Positions 56,464-64,000 of a stretch of DNA of 64,000 nucleotides are shown piece by piece. Below the pieces are notes generated by a model. That model ran no database searches, was not told where the DNA came from, and was given only the letters and a program-made list of their open reading frames with translations. Numbering within the stretch: the stretch's first letter is position 1; each line of letters starts with the position of its first letter. This DNA comes from Candidatus Saccharicenans sp. (GTDB lineage: Bacteria > Acidobacteriota > Aminicenantia > Aminicenantales > Saccharicenantaceae), in assembly GCA_026414545.1 (NCBI GenBank), contig JAOAIU010000060.1, positions 1 to 64,000 on the forward strand. The letters run 5' to 3'. The translations under genes were made by a program, and so were the position numbers.

Positions 56464-56841
56464 TCAGGCTTTTTTCCTGTGTTTTTCCAGCACGCTGAGC
56501 AGCAGGTCAAAATTTACTGGTTTCTGAAAAACGCCATTAAAGCCAAGCTCATCCAGGCCGATGGTTCTGGCCGTAGCTTCACCTATGGTGCTAAGAAGGA
56601 ATACGGGCAACTCCGGACGTTCTTCTTTAATGACCTTGGCCACCTTGGCTCCGGCGTCTATATCTTCCATCATCATGTCGCACAGGACGATGTCAGGGTT
56701 AAGCCGGCGGAAAAGCTCCAGGCCCTCCTTGCCGCTCAGGGCCGTGGCCGTTTCATAACCGCTGGCTTCCAGAATGGCCTTGACCGAAACGCAGATGGCC
56801 GGGTCATCATCTATTACCAGGACCTTGGTTTTATCGGGCAT
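56464..56841 (-). CDS. Response regulator, receiver domain only
   Basis: 125 residues. Acidic pocket DDDP (11-14), phospho-acceptor Asp55 (IVLCDMMMED), Lys107 in FQKPVN. Probable first gene of the hydrogenase operon, with an extended -10 promoter just upstream (56869-56877). It lacks an output domain, so it may serve in a relay with the kinases encoded at the operon's far end. Confidence 0.88.
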   Translation of the reverse strand: MPDKTKVLVIDDDPAICVSVKAILEASGYETATALSGKEGLELFRRLNPDIVLCDMMMEDIDAGAKVAKVIKEERPELPVFLLSTIGEATARTIGLDELGFNGVFQKPVNFDLLLSVLEKHRKKA

Positions 56842-56868
56842 CGGTTCCTCCTGAATACATTAGGTTAA

Positions 56869-56877
56869 TTTATACCA
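56869..56877 (-). promoter_or_regulatory. Extended -10 promoter of the hydrogenase operon
   Basis: TGGTATAAA on the minus strand (TG-n-TATAAA), 28 to 36 bases before the ATG, with only a weak -35. A regulated promoter needing an activator is possible. No sigma-54 motif was found. Confidence 0.45.
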
Positions 56878-57039
56878 TACATCAAGCCCGGGTGAAAGTC
56901 CTTTTGGCTAAAATGCGGTCTGGCCGGCAATCTGATGATGAAGGGAAGAGGGGGACGACCCCGGGACGGCGGAGAGCTGTCAACATCAGGAAACCCGCGA
57001 ATTCCTTTTAGCCGCTGCCCGCGGGTTAGATAAAAAAAA

Positions 57040-57116
57040 TGGCGGGGCCGACGAGGCTCGAACTCGCGACCTCCGGCGTGACAGGCCGGCGTTCTAACCA
57101 GCTGAACTACGACCCC
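57040..57116 (-). tRNA. tRNA-Asp (GTC)
   Basis: 77 nt with encoded CCA. Acceptor GGGGTCG pairs with CGGCCCC, discriminator G. Anticodon stem CCGGC/GCCGG encloses loop CTGTCAC with anticodon GTC. D arm TAGTTCAGC and T arm GCGAGTTCGAGCCTCGT are canonical. Confidence 0.97.
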
Positions 57117-57131
57117 GCCAAGGGCAGCTAA

Positions 57132-57160
57132 ATTATAGACAAAGACCACCGAAGTTGCAA
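57132..57160 (-). promoter_or_regulatory. Promoter of tRNA-Asp
   Basis: Minus strand TTGCAA (57155-57160), 17 bp, perfect TATAAT (57132-57137), 15 bases before the tRNA. Confidence 0.85.
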
Positions 57161-57222
57161 GAGACCTGGCCCCGCTTTTGATAAAGGTTGCCCTGTTTTC
57201 GGCCGCGGAATGGGGATGCTTG

Positions 57223-58128
57223 TCAGACCCGTTCCAGGGCCATTTTTTCCAGGGCAGCAATCCGTTCTTCTATGGGCGGATGCGTGCTAAAAAGCTTGTT
57301 CATCTTGCCGCCGATATTTTTAAGAGGGTTGACGATGTAAAGGTGGGCAGTGGCCTTGTTGGCCGCTTCCAGCGGTTCCGGGTCAGCCGCGATTTTGCGC
57401 AGGGCCGAAGCCAGCCCGGCTGGATATCTGGTCAGCATGGCAGCACTGGCATCGGCCAGGTATTCCCTCCGCCGGGAAATGGCCAGCTGCATCAACTGAG
57501 CCACCAGCGGCGACAGAATCGCCAGGACAATTCCCACCAGAAGCAGGATAGCTCCGGCGTTTCCGCTCCTGTCACGGCTCTTTCTCCGTCCGCCTCCCCA
57601 CCACAGGCTGCGCAGCATCCAGTCGCTGAGCAGGGCCACCACCCCGACCATAACCACGGCTACCGTCTGTAGAAGTACATCATAATTCTTAATATGGCTC
57701 ATCTCGTGGGCAATCACGCCCTCCAGTTCCAGCCGATTCATTTTCTGGAGAAGACCGGTGGTCACACAGATGACCGCATTTTTAGGGTTGCGGCCGGTGG
57801 CAAAAGCATTAGGAGCCGTGTCTTCTATCACATAACAGCGAGGAGCGGGCAAGCCGGCAGCTATGGCCAGGCCCTCAACCGTATGATAAAGATAAGGAAA
57901 TTCTTCCCTGGTCACCGGCCGGGCCCGGCTGATGGCCAGAACAATCCGGTCGCTATAATAGTAACTGCCCGCGGCCATGACCATTGAAATGACCAGGGCC
58001 AGGATGAAACCGCCTCGGCCCCACCCGGTGAGTTCCTCAAAGACCCAGACCAGGAGAAAAATAAAAGCCACGAAGAACAGAACCAGAAAGACAGACTTGA
58101 CTTTGTTGCTGGTAATCTGCTCATACAT
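57223..58128 (-). CDS. htpX: HtpX-type M48 metalloprotease
   Basis: 301 residues, normal length. Zinc site HEMSH (His141, Glu142, His145) with a further Glu in SRRREYLADA; membrane spans at about 11-31, 39-55 and two more around the catalytic site. A membrane quality-control protease. It follows lemA by 51 nt in the same orientation, an arrangement common in bacteria. Confidence 0.94.
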   Translation of the reverse strand: MYEQITSNKVKSVFLVLFFVAFIFLLVWVFEELTGWGRGGFILALVISMVMAAGSYYYSDRIVLAISRARPVTREEFPYLYHTVEGLAIAAGLPAPRCYVIEDTAPNAFATGRNPKNAVICVTTGLLQKMNRLELEGVIAHEMSHIKNYDVLLQTVAVVMVGVVALLSDWMLRSLWWGGGRRKSRDRSGNAGAILLLVGIVLAILSPLVAQLMQLAISRRREYLADASAAMLTRYPAGLASALRKIAADPEPLEAANKATAHLYIVNPLKNIGGKMNKLFSTHPPIEERIAALEKMALERV

Positions 58129-58179
58129 GAGGAAACATTCTCAATCCGGGTTCGTTCAAAAAATCTCAGGGGCAGCTGT

Positions 58180-58734
58180 TCAGAAGGAAACTTTGACCGG
58201 CCCCCTGGCTTCTGGTTCTTCTATCTCAAAGTAGTCTCTTTCCTTGAAGCCAAATAGATTGGCTATTATGTTGGAAGGAAAGACCTGTTGCTTCATGTTG
58301 AACTTCATGACCGTGTCGTTGTAGAACTGCCTGGCAAAAGCGATCTTGCTTTCAGTCCCGGCCAGCTCCTCCTGCAGCATCAGGAAGTTCTGGTTGGCTT
58401 TCAGTTCCGGATAATTTTCCACCACGGCAAACAGAGATTTCAGGGCACCGGTCAGCATGTTTTCGGCCTGTCCCTGTTCCTTGACTGTCTGGGCATTGAT
58501 GGCTCGGGTCCGGGCTTCGGTCACTTTCTCGAAGACTTCCCGCTCATGCTTGGCATATCCCTTGACCGTTTCCACCAGGTTGGGAATCAGGTCATAGCGG
58601 CGCCGCAGCTGCACATCCACCTGGGCCCAGGCATTATCGCAGCGGTTTCTCAGGACCACCAGGCTGTTGTAGATGGCGACGACAATCAGGACCAGTAAAC
58701 CTATGATTATTAACAACACAAGAAGCGCTCCCAT
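58180..58734 (-). CDS. lemA: LemA-family protein
   Basis: 184 residues. One N-terminal membrane helix (about 2-22), then the coiled LemA domain with [35 protein letters not shown] (motif [21 protein letters not shown]) and [14 protein letters not shown]. The outside domain is cytoplasmic or periplasmic; function unclear. ATG 58734 after AAAGGAG is preferred over a TTG at 58749. Promoter at 58782-58810. Confidence 0.92.
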   Translation of the reverse strand: MGALLVLLIIIGLLVLIVVAIYNSLVVLRNRCDNAWAQVDVQLRRRYDLIPNLVETVKGYAKHEREVFEKVTEARTRAINAQTVKEQGQAENMLTGALKSLFAVVENYPELKANQNFLMLQEELAGTESKIAFARQFYNDTVMKFNMKQQVFPSNIIANLFGFKERDYFEIEEPEARGPVKVSF

Positions 58735-58750
58735 TTTTTCTCCTTTCAAT

Positions 58751-58768
58751 TATCCTGTTAGCAGGATA
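58751..58768. repeat. Inverted repeat TATCCTG-TTAG-CAGGATA
   Basis: Perfect seven-base arms with a four-base loop, within the lemA leader, just downstream of its promoter. It could be an operator or an mRNA hairpin. Confidence 0.55.
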
Positions 58769-58781
58769 TCGCTTTCCTTAA

Positions 58782-58810
58782 AGAATATAAGTCCCGTCCT
58801 CAAAAATCAA
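58782..58810 (-). promoter_or_regulatory. Promoter of lemA-htpX
   Basis: Minus strand TTGATT (58805-58810), 17 bp, TATTCT (58782-58787). Divergent from the citrate synthase promoter. Confidence 0.6.
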
Positions 58811-58836
58811 GCCCTTTTATTCCCAGAAAATATAAA

Positions 58837-58866
58837 TTGACTTGCCGGCGAAGGACGTGTTATATT
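58837..58866 (+). promoter_or_regulatory. Promoter of the citrate synthase gene
   Basis: TTGACT (58837-58842), 17 bp to TTATAT (58860-58865) or 18 bp to TATATT. Confidence 0.7.
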
Positions 58867-58933
58867 TCAGTCTCAAATTGTTCTTTTTTTAAAACCTAGA
58901 AAAAGCAATTAAAAGCCTAAAGGAGGTTTCTGA

Positions 58934-60256
58934 ATGGCTACATTAAAGGAAAAGTTTGTCTCCAAAATGATGCCCATGCGGGAGAGAATCCAGAAGATTC
59001 TCAAAGAACATGGGGAACTGAAAATCTCTGAGGTGACCATAGCCCAGTGTTATGGTGGCATGCGCAGCGTCAAGTGCATGATGTGGGAATGTTCGGCCCT
59101 GGATCCGAACGAGGGTATCCGCTTCCGCGGTTATACCATTCCCGAAGTTCGGGAAAAGCTGCCCAAGGCCCCCGGTACCGAAGAACCGCTGCCCGAAGGC
59201 ATGTTCTACCTGCTGCTGACCGGTGATATCCCTACCTATGAAGATTGCGTAGCCATCACCGAGGAGTGGCGCAAGAGAAGTGCTTTGCCCAAGTACCTGA
59301 TTGACGTCCTGAACACTGTACCGGCCGACACCCACCCCATGACCCAGTTCGCCCTGGCCATTCTGCAACTGCAGAAGGACTCCATATTTGCCGAGAGATA
59401 CCGCCTGGGTATGCACAAGCTGGATTACTGGGACCCGATGTACGAGGATGTGATGAACATCCTGGCCAAGCTTCCGGCCATCGCTGCCTACATTTATCGC
59501 CGCAGCTACAAGGGCGGCAAGCACATCCCGGCTGACCCCAAGCTGGACTGGGGCGGTAACTTCGCTCACATGCTCGGCGTTACCGACGACCCGGCCTTCA
59601 AAGACCTGATGAGGCTCTACCTGGTGCTCCATTGCGACCACGAGGGTGGAAACGTCTCCGCCCACACCTGCCACCTGGTTGGGTCTGCTCTGTCTGACGC
59701 CTATTATTCCCTGTCAGCTTCCATGGACGGACTGGCCGGGCCCCTGCACGGGCTGGCCAACCAGGAAGTCCTGCGCTGGATCATGGAAATGATGGAAAAG
59801 ATCGGACAGGAGCCGACCAAGGAACAGATCAGCCAGTACATCTGGGACACTCTGAATGCCGGAAAGGTCGTTCCCGGATACGGCCATGCCGTTCTGCGCA
59901 AGACCGACCCGCGCTTCATCGCCCAGAGAGAATTCGCCCTCAAGCATCTGCCCGATGACCCCATCTTCAAGGTGGTCAGCAAGGTGTTCGAGGTCGCCCC
60001 TGACATCCTGACCCAGCACGGCAAGGCCAAGAACCCCTGGCCGAACGTCGATGCCCATTCCGGCTGCTTGCTCTGGCATTACGGCGTAACTGAATACGAT
60101 TTTTACACCGTGTTCTTTGGCGTTTCCAGAGCCATGGGCGTTCTGGCCCAGCTCATCTGGGACAGGGCCCTGGGACTGCCGATCGAAAGACCCAAGAGTG
60201 TAACCACCGAGTGGATCGAGCAGTTCATCGCTTCCCAGCAGGCTCCCAAAGCCTGA
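58934..60256 (+). CDS. gltA: Citrate synthase, eukaryote-like (mitochondrial) type
   Basis: 440 residues. Condenses acetyl-CoA and oxaloacetate. Catalytic His of GPLHGLANQE, His of PGYGHAVLRKTDPR and Asp of VDAHSG are all present. The stretches DHEGGNVSAHTCHLVGSALSD, GPLHGLANQEVL and REFALKHLPDDP are nearly the same as in animal mitochondrial enzymes, unlike the usual bacterial type II proteins. AAAGGAGG precedes the ATG. Single gene with its own promoter and terminator. Confidence 0.97.
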   Translation: MATLKEKFVSKMMPMRERIQKILKEHGELKISEVTIAQCYGGMRSVKCMMWECSALDPNEGIRFRGYTIPEVREKLPKAPGTEEPLPEGMFYLLLTGDIPTYEDCVAITEEWRKRSALPKYLIDVLNTVPADTHPMTQFALAILQLQKDSIFAERYRLGMHKLDYWDPMYEDVMNILAKLPAIAAYIYRRSYKGGKHIPADPKLDWGGNFAHMLGVTDDPAFKDLMRLYLVLHCDHEGGNVSAHTCHLVGSALSDAYYSLSASMDGLAGPLHGLANQEVLRWIMEMMEKIGQEPTKEQISQYIWDTLNAGKVVPGYGHAVLRKTDPRFIAQREFALKHLPDDPIFKVVSKVFEVAPDILTQHGKAKNPWPNVDAHSGCLLWHYGVTEYDFYTVFFGVSRAMGVLAQLIWDRALGLPIERPKSVTTEWIEQFIASQQAPKA

Positions 60257-60279
60257 GAACCTGAGAACTGAACTGGACA

Positions 60280-60312
60280 GGGCTGTCCTTCGGGACAGCC
60301 CTTTTTATTTTT
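60280..60312 (+). terminator. Terminator of gltA
   Basis: Stem GGGCTGTCC (60280-60288), loop TTCG, GGACAGCCC (60293-60301), then TTTTTATTTTT. Confidence 0.95.
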
Positions 60313-60464
60313 AAATGATTAGAAACGGGCCCCTCCACCCGGAAGCAGCCCGGGGCCGCCTTTTTGGCTCACCGGAGCCGGGTCAAACCTGCCTGCTGAC
60401 ACTATCTGGCGGAAGACCACCAGAAACAAATCAAGGCCTTTTGTCCGAACCCGAGTGCCCGGGT

Positions 60465-60487
60465 GGTTTTCTGCCAAACAGAAAACC
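60465..60487 (+). promoter_or_regulatory. Hairpin in the hom upstream region
   Basis: Perfect nine-base stem GGTTTTCTG (60465-60473) / CAGAAAACC (60479-60487), loop CCAAA. It is about 80 nt before the hom ATG. Could be an attenuator-like or operator element; no T-run follows. Confidence 0.4.
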
Positions 60488-60567
60488 CGATTTGGGGCCG
60501 GCTCACCTTTCCCGCTTTTAAGAAGTACTTTTTTGTGATAACATTTCCAGCACGATGGGAGGTCATC

Positions 60568-61617
60568 ATGGAATATAAAATTATGTTGATAGGCTGCGGA
60601 ACTGTCGGCCAGGGACTGCTGGAAATCCTGCAAAAAAAAGCTGAATTTCTCCGCGACTGCCACGACTTTGAACCCAGGGTCGTGGCCATTACCGATATGA
60701 TAAAGGGTACGGTAATAGCGCCTGAAGGACTGCAGATAGACAGGATACTGGAGACACTAAAAGCGGGCAAAAAGCTAAATGACTACCCCGGTCCCCGACA
60801 AAAGAGCGAACCCTACGTGGACCCGCTCGACCTAATCGAGCAGGTAGAAGCAGATATCATGGCCGAGATGACCTATACAGATATCAAGACGGGTGAGCCC
60901 GCCACCTCTTACATCAAAAAAGCCCTCCGCACCGGGAAACACGTGGTCACTTCCAACAAGGGGCCAGCTGCCCTCCATTATGCTGAGCTCCAGGAACTGG
61001 CCCGCCTCAACCGGCGCCACTTCCGGATTGAAGGCACGGTTATGAGCGGAACCCCGGTCTTCCATCTCTTCGAACACGGCCTGGCCGGGAATGACCTCGG
61101 GCAGGTCAGGGGAATCTTGAACGGCACCACCAACTTCATCCTCACCAAGATGGAACTGGATGGAATGGAATACGACGAAGCCCTGAAATTAGCCCAGCAG
61201 CTGGGCTATGCCGAAGCCGACCCCACGGCCGATGTTGAGGGCTTCGACGCCGTGGCCAAGGTGGTTATCCTGGCCAACGCCTTGATGGGCGGGAAAATCA
61301 AGCCAGCCGACGTCCGGCGCCAGGGCATTTCGCACCTTAGAAAAAAAGATATACTGGAAGCCAGGGAAGCCGGGCAGCGATACAAGCTGATTGCCAGCGT
61401 GAAGAAGGACGGGGAGAAAATAGAGGCCAGCGTGGCTCCAGAAAAATTGCCCTTGACCGACCCCCTGGCCGGAGTCATGGGAGCCCAGAATGCTCTGACT
61501 TTCGAAACCGACCTGATGGGCAAGGTGACCATCCAGGGCGCCGGTGCCGGACGGATTGAAACCGGCTTTTCCATACTGTCCGATATGCTGGCCATCAGCC
61601 GCTGCCAGAAGAAATAA
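60568..61617 (+). CDS. hom: Homoserine dehydrogenase
   Basis: 349 residues. NAD(P) loop GCGTVGQGLLEIL (about 9-21), catalytic region VVTSNKGPAALHY, and the family signature LNGTTNFILTKM. Converts aspartate semialdehyde to homoserine for threonine and methionine. It lacks the C-terminal ACT regulatory domain. Start ATG 60568 with GGGAGG upstream; longer frames cross the hairpin. The PLP enzyme downstream may use its product family. Confidence 0.92.
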   Translation: MEYKIMLIGCGTVGQGLLEILQKKAEFLRDCHDFEPRVVAITDMIKGTVIAPEGLQIDRILETLKAGKKLNDYPGPRQKSEPYVDPLDLIEQVEADIMAEMTYTDIKTGEPATSYIKKALRTGKHVVTSNKGPAALHYAELQELARLNRRHFRIEGTVMSGTPVFHLFEHGLAGNDLGQVRGILNGTTNFILTKMELDGMEYDEALKLAQQLGYAEADPTADVEGFDAVAKVVILANALMGGKIKPADVRRQGISHLRKKDILEAREAGQRYKLIASVKKDGEKIEASVAPEKLPLTDPLAGVMGAQNALTFETDLMGKVTIQGAGAGRIETGFSILSDMLAISRCQKK

Positions 61618-62074
61618 GGGGTGGCTGGAATCCTTCCAAGCCAGGAGTCAGCCTGACTGGCCACGAATTAGAAGAGATCATCTAATAATTGCTTTTAGCT
61701 GAGGGCAACCTTAGCCAGGATGCCCATAACCGGAGACAGGTTCGACCCAAATTCTCACGACATAAACTCTCTGCAAATACAGTATCCAGGTGCCGGAAAA
61801 AGCTGCCTGTTTGAGTTTATCATCCATGCCCTGAACGCTTCCTTTGGCGATATTAGCCAAACCCAAAATGGCTGTTTTCTGCAGACTCAGGCCATAAGGC
61901 CCTACCGGCCGGTTCCGGTTACCGGTTTAATTCCTATAAAATTGTAGGGACTGTGCCAAAATTTTTACAAAACAGACCCTGCCTTTAATAATAAATCAAT
62001 TAATATGACTCAGTTATGTTCTGGCCCGACATTTGCTTCTTAAAATGGCGAAACTCAGGAAAAGGAGGTTAAAC
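61618..62074. other. Intergenic stretch with promoter for the small peptide gene
   Basis: 457 bases. No credible gene, though a 75-codon frame occurs at 61720. A candidate promoter (61964-61992) lies near its right end; the rest shows nothing recognisable. Confidence 0.5.
61964..61992 (+). promoter_or_regulatory. Candidate promoter of the small secreted peptide
   Basis: TTTACA (61964-61969), 17 bp, AATAAT (61987-61992). Confidence 0.4.
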
Positions 62075-62197
62075 ATGAGGATTAAAAGTATGTTGAGGGC
62101 AGTGGCCATCTGCTTTTTAGCGGTTGCCTTTGTTGCTTCCTATTCCTTCGCTCAGAAGAATACCGAGCAGACCAAGGAAAAAGCCAGCGTCGAATAG
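62075..62197 (+). CDS. Small secreted peptide, unknown function
   Basis: 40 residues. AAAAGGAGG ribosome site before ATG 62075. Signal peptide with basic start and hydrophobic core (AVAICFLAVAFVAS) cut near SFA-QK, leaving a short, charged KNTEQTKEKASVE-type tail. It stops at TAG 62195-62197; in-frame codons continue for KEQVKNQRSRN before TAA, so the TAG may have truncated a slightly longer protein. Not recognised. Codon composition and the ribosome site support a real gene. Confidence 0.6.
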   Translation: MRIKSMLRAVAICFLAVAFVASYSFAQKNTEQTKEKASVE

Positions 62198-62241
62198 AAA
62201 GAACAGGTCAAGAATCAGCGCAGTCGGAATTAATTTACCAC

Positions 62242-62272
62242 TTGACTACCCCCACGGGCTTTGTGGTATTTT
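62242..62272 (+). promoter_or_regulatory. Candidate promoter of the PLP enzyme
   Basis: TTGACT (62242-62247) and TATTTT (62267-62272) are 19 bp apart, longer than ideal. Confidence 0.35.
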
Positions 62273-62386
62273 GTTATCTTCATGAGTTCCAGCTTAGAGT
62301 ATCTGATGCGGCCCCTGGCCGCCCCCTCAACATCCTTTCACTCCAACCATACCAAAACAACAAATCTTTAATAATCGGGAGGCATC

Positions 62387-63793
62387 ATGTCCGAAGAAAA
62401 GAAATATTCTCCAGGAGTTGAAAAGTACATGCGGGAAGCGAAAGCCTTCCTGGCCCGGCAGGAAGAAATTAAAGCCAGAATGCAACGGATGAAATTCGAC
62501 ACCATCGCCGTCCATGGTCTCTACTCACTGGAAGAAGCCCTGGACCGGAACCAGGGAGCAGTCATAGAACCTCTCTATCTGGCCACTTCCCAGGGCTACC
62601 GCGACTCAGACGAACTGGAAGCGGCCCTGGCCTATTTGATTCCCACCTGGTGTTACACCAGAATCGCCAATCCAACCACCTACTACCTGGAGCACGTGCT
62701 GGCCCTGCTTGAAGGTTACCAGACGGGTTACGAGACTTCCTGCGTGGTTACCTCTTCGGGCATGGCCGCTATCATGATGGCCATCGACCCCTTCCTGGTT
62801 AAGCAGAAGGAAGGCCCGGAAAACATGAATTTTGTTTCTTCCATACAACTGTATGGCGGCACCTTCCAGCATTTTTCGGTCCGCAAAATGAAAGAAAGGG
62901 GAATTGAGGTCCGCTGGGTCGTGCACCCCGAAGATATCGAGGAATGGAAAGCAAAAATTGATGAAAATACCCGCTTTCTTTATGTGGAAGCCCCGAGCAA
63001 CCCCCAGCAGTCGTTCTGCGACGTAAAGGCCCTGGCCGACCTGGCCCATTCCTGGGAAATCCCGCTGATCTTTGATGCCACCTGCGCCACCCCGGCCCTG
63101 ATGCGGCCGATAGCTTACGGCGTCGACATCGTGGTCCACTCCCTGACCAAGTCCATCACCACCGGCGGACTGGCCATCGGCGGGGCCCTGATCAGCAAGA
63201 AGCCCATAGTCACCAGGCTTAAGAACGACGATCCCAATTTCAAGGCCAGTTTTGCCGAATATGTTAAGTTCTGGCCCTACCGAGACAACGGGCCGGCCGC
63301 CTCTCCTTTCAACGCCCTGATGGCCATCAATGACCTGCGGACTCTGCGGATGAGAATGGATATCGTTAGCCAGAACTGCCAGAAGGTGGCCGAATTCCTG
63401 GAAAAACACCCGCGCGTTTACCAGGTTGACTATCTCGGCCTGCCCGGTTACAAACTTCATGCCCTGGCCAAGAAATACATGAAACTGGTTGACTCCGATG
63501 ATGGCCATGGACAGGAAGTTAACCGCTACGGGCATCTGATGAGCTTCAGGGTTGACGGCCCCCCGGAGAATGCCAGGAAGGTTTTCGACCGATTCAAGAT
63601 AATCTTCCGGGCAACCGACTTGGGTCGCATCAAGAGCGTGGCCACCATCCCGGCCATCTCCACCCACCAGCAGCAGGGTGAAGAAGCCAGGCGGATGGCC
63701 GACATCCCGCCCCAGCTAATCAGGCTATGCGTGGGAGCAGAAAACCCCGACGATATAATTGAAGACCTCAACCAGGCCCTCAATTCTCTCTGA
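62387..63793 (+). CDS. Cys/Met-metabolism PLP-dependent enzyme (cystathionine gamma-synthase family)
   Basis: 468 residues, longer than the roughly 400 of typical members because of an about 35-residue N-terminal extension and a long tail. YTRIANPT (Tyr90, Arg92, Asn95), SSGMAAIM, Asp230 (FDATCATP) and the PLP Lys255 in [10 protein letters not shown] define the family: cystathionine gamma-synthase, O-acetylhomoserine sulfhydrylase or methionine gamma-lyase. The subtype cannot be read reliably. Upstream hom hints at homoserine-derived methionine synthesis. Confidence 0.88.
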   Translation: MSEEKKYSPGVEKYMREAKAFLARQEEIKARMQRMKFDTIAVHGLYSLEEALDRNQGAVIEPLYLATSQGYRDSDELEAALAYLIPTWCYTRIANPTTYYLEHVLALLEGYQTGYETSCVVTSSGMAAIMMAIDPFLVKQKEGPENMNFVSSIQLYGGTFQHFSVRKMKERGIEVRWVVHPEDIEEWKAKIDENTRFLYVEAPSNPQQSFCDVKALADLAHSWEIPLIFDATCATPALMRPIAYGVDIVVHSLTKSITTGGLAIGGALISKKPIVTRLKNDDPNFKASFAEYVKFWPYRDNGPAASPFNALMAINDLRTLRMRMDIVSQNCQKVAEFLEKHPRVYQVDYLGLPGYKLHALAKKYMKLVDSDDGHGQEVNRYGHLMSFRVDGPPENARKVFDRFKIIFRATDLGRIKSVATIPAISTHQQQGEEARRMADIPPQLIRLCVGAENPDDIIEDLNQALNSL

Positions 63794-63817
63794 CCCGCCC
63801 TGGCTTCGCGGCCGGGT

Positions 63818-63846
63818 TTGAATTTTGCCACCGGCTCGACTACAAT
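63818..63846 (+). promoter_or_regulatory. Promoter of murA
   Basis: TTGAAT (63818-63823), 17 bp, TACAAT (63841-63846). The normal start position (+1 about 6-7 nt later) coincides with the ATG at 63853. Confidence 0.7.
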
Positions 63847-63852
63847 CAGGGC

Positions 63853-64000
63853 ATGGAAGCGCTGAGAATTTACACGGAAAGGCCGTACCAGCTCCGGGGA
63901 GAGGTAACCATCAGCGGGGCCAAGAACGCCGTTCTCCCGGCCCTGGCCGCCTCACTCCTGACGGGTGAAGAGGTCCATCTGACCAATATTCCACTGGTCA
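63853..64000 (+). CDS. murA: UDP-N-acetylglucosamine 1-carboxyvinyltransferase MurA, partial
   Basis: First 49 codons before the right window edge. [21 protein letters not shown] continues with [17 protein letters not shown] and VHLTNIPLV, the characteristic N-terminus of MurA (EPSP synthase fold; the Lys and Asn of SGAKNA bind substrate). It makes the first committed precursor of peptidoglycan. The mRNA may be leaderless: the -10 box ends six bases before the ATG and there is no room for a ribosome site. Confidence 0.9.
   Translation, partial: MEALRIYTERPYQLRGEVTISGAKNAVLPALAASLLTGEEVHLTNIPLV

Larger units (their letters stand above)
60257..60567. other. Intergenic region between citrate synthase and homoserine dehydrogenase
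   Basis: 311 bases: the gltA terminator (60280-60312), a stem GGCCCC/GGGGCC (60328-60333 / 60352-60357) followed by TTTTT, and a strong hairpin at 60465-60487. The reading frame through it (start 60315) lacks support. No clear -35/-10 pair seen for hom. Confidence 0.5.

Noticed and set aside
56842-57039. Sigma-54 promoter upstream of the hydrogenase operon
   Set aside because: No GG-N10-GC motif found; an extended -10 box fits better.
58943-59674. 243-codon minus-strand frame
   Set aside because: Shadow of citrate synthase.
60315-60521. 68-codon frame read as a leader peptide for hom
   Set aside because: No Thr/Met/Ile codon run and no ribosome site, so not a classical attenuator peptide.
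61720-61947. 75-codon frame upstream of the small peptide
   Set aside because: No ribosome site or similarity; codon use unlike neighbours.
62606-63667. 353-codon minus-strand frame
   Set aside because: Exact shadow of the PLP enzyme; no domain or ribosome site.

Overview
The window reads as ordinary chromosome of a diderm (Gram-negative type), probably anaerobic or fermentative bacterium of moderately high GC. Diderm features include a TonB-dependent receptor with a carboxypeptidase-regulatory-like domain, LolA, a TolC/RND/MFP efflux system and several Cys-lipoproteins. A GWxTD-domain lipoprotein, a eukaryote-like citrate synthase and an FHL-type [NiFe] hydrogenase together suggest an uncultured-lineage bacterium such as Candidatus Aminicenantes or a relative of Acidobacteriota. 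That placement is inference; no 16S gene is present. Gene density is high, most genes lie in short co-directional operons with ATGA-type overlaps, and many promoters match the -35/-10 (TTGACA/TATAAT, 17-18 bp) consensus very well. No CRISPR array, insertion sequence, prophage or origin was seen.

Layout. 1-4.2 kb (minus): a CrtI-like FAD oxidoreductase (cut by the window edge), an ICMT-like membrane methyltransferase, mtnA, a TPR-like lipoprotein and a small membrane protein. 4.3-10.7 kb: lepA (minus) divergent from tatA and a ROK sugar kinase (plus), then a large TonB-dependent receptor. 10.7-18.6 kb: GWxTD lipoprotein, B12-binding radical SAM protein directly behind tRNA-Leu(CAG), a decayed outer-membrane-protein remnant, an RDD protein, a baeRF-type protein with a zinc ribbon, and a secreted LamG-like/metallophosphoesterase protein. 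18.8-25.1 kb: a tetR-tolC-MFP-RND efflux operon with a palindromic operator candidate. 25.2-32.7 kb: xerD-type recombinase, MBL hydrolase, AMMECR1, TPR protein, and a lolA / ECF sigma / anti-sigma / envelope-protein group.

32.8-36.4 kb (minus) is a translation operon, rplM-rpsI-rpsB-tsf-pyrH-frr, driven by a strong promoter. 36.5-41.6 kb holds a rhomboid protease, a TPR lipoprotein, der, a GerMN protein and an AMIN-type amidase, followed by ssrA (tmRNA).

42.3-56.8 kb (minus) is the most interesting region: one long apparent operon that begins with a receiver protein and an unknown protein. It continues with a molybdopterin oxidoreductase lacking the usual catalytic Cys/Sec, HydB- and HydG-like iron-sulfur/flavin subunits, a HycI-type maturation protease, and a full FHL/Hyc-like membrane [NiFe] hydrogenase (HycC, HycE, HycD, HycF, HycG equivalents). 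It ends with a response regulator, a sensor kinase and a receiver-kinase hybrid. This suggests a membrane hydrogenase wired to NAD(P)H and an unidentified molybdopterin partner, under dedicated signalling control.

57-64 kb: tRNA-Asp, lemA-htpX, a eukaryote-like citrate synthase with a textbook terminator, homoserine dehydrogenase, a 40-residue secreted peptide, a cystathionine-gamma-synthase-family PLP enzyme, and the start of murA, whose promoter places transcription at or next to the ATG (probable leaderless mRNA).
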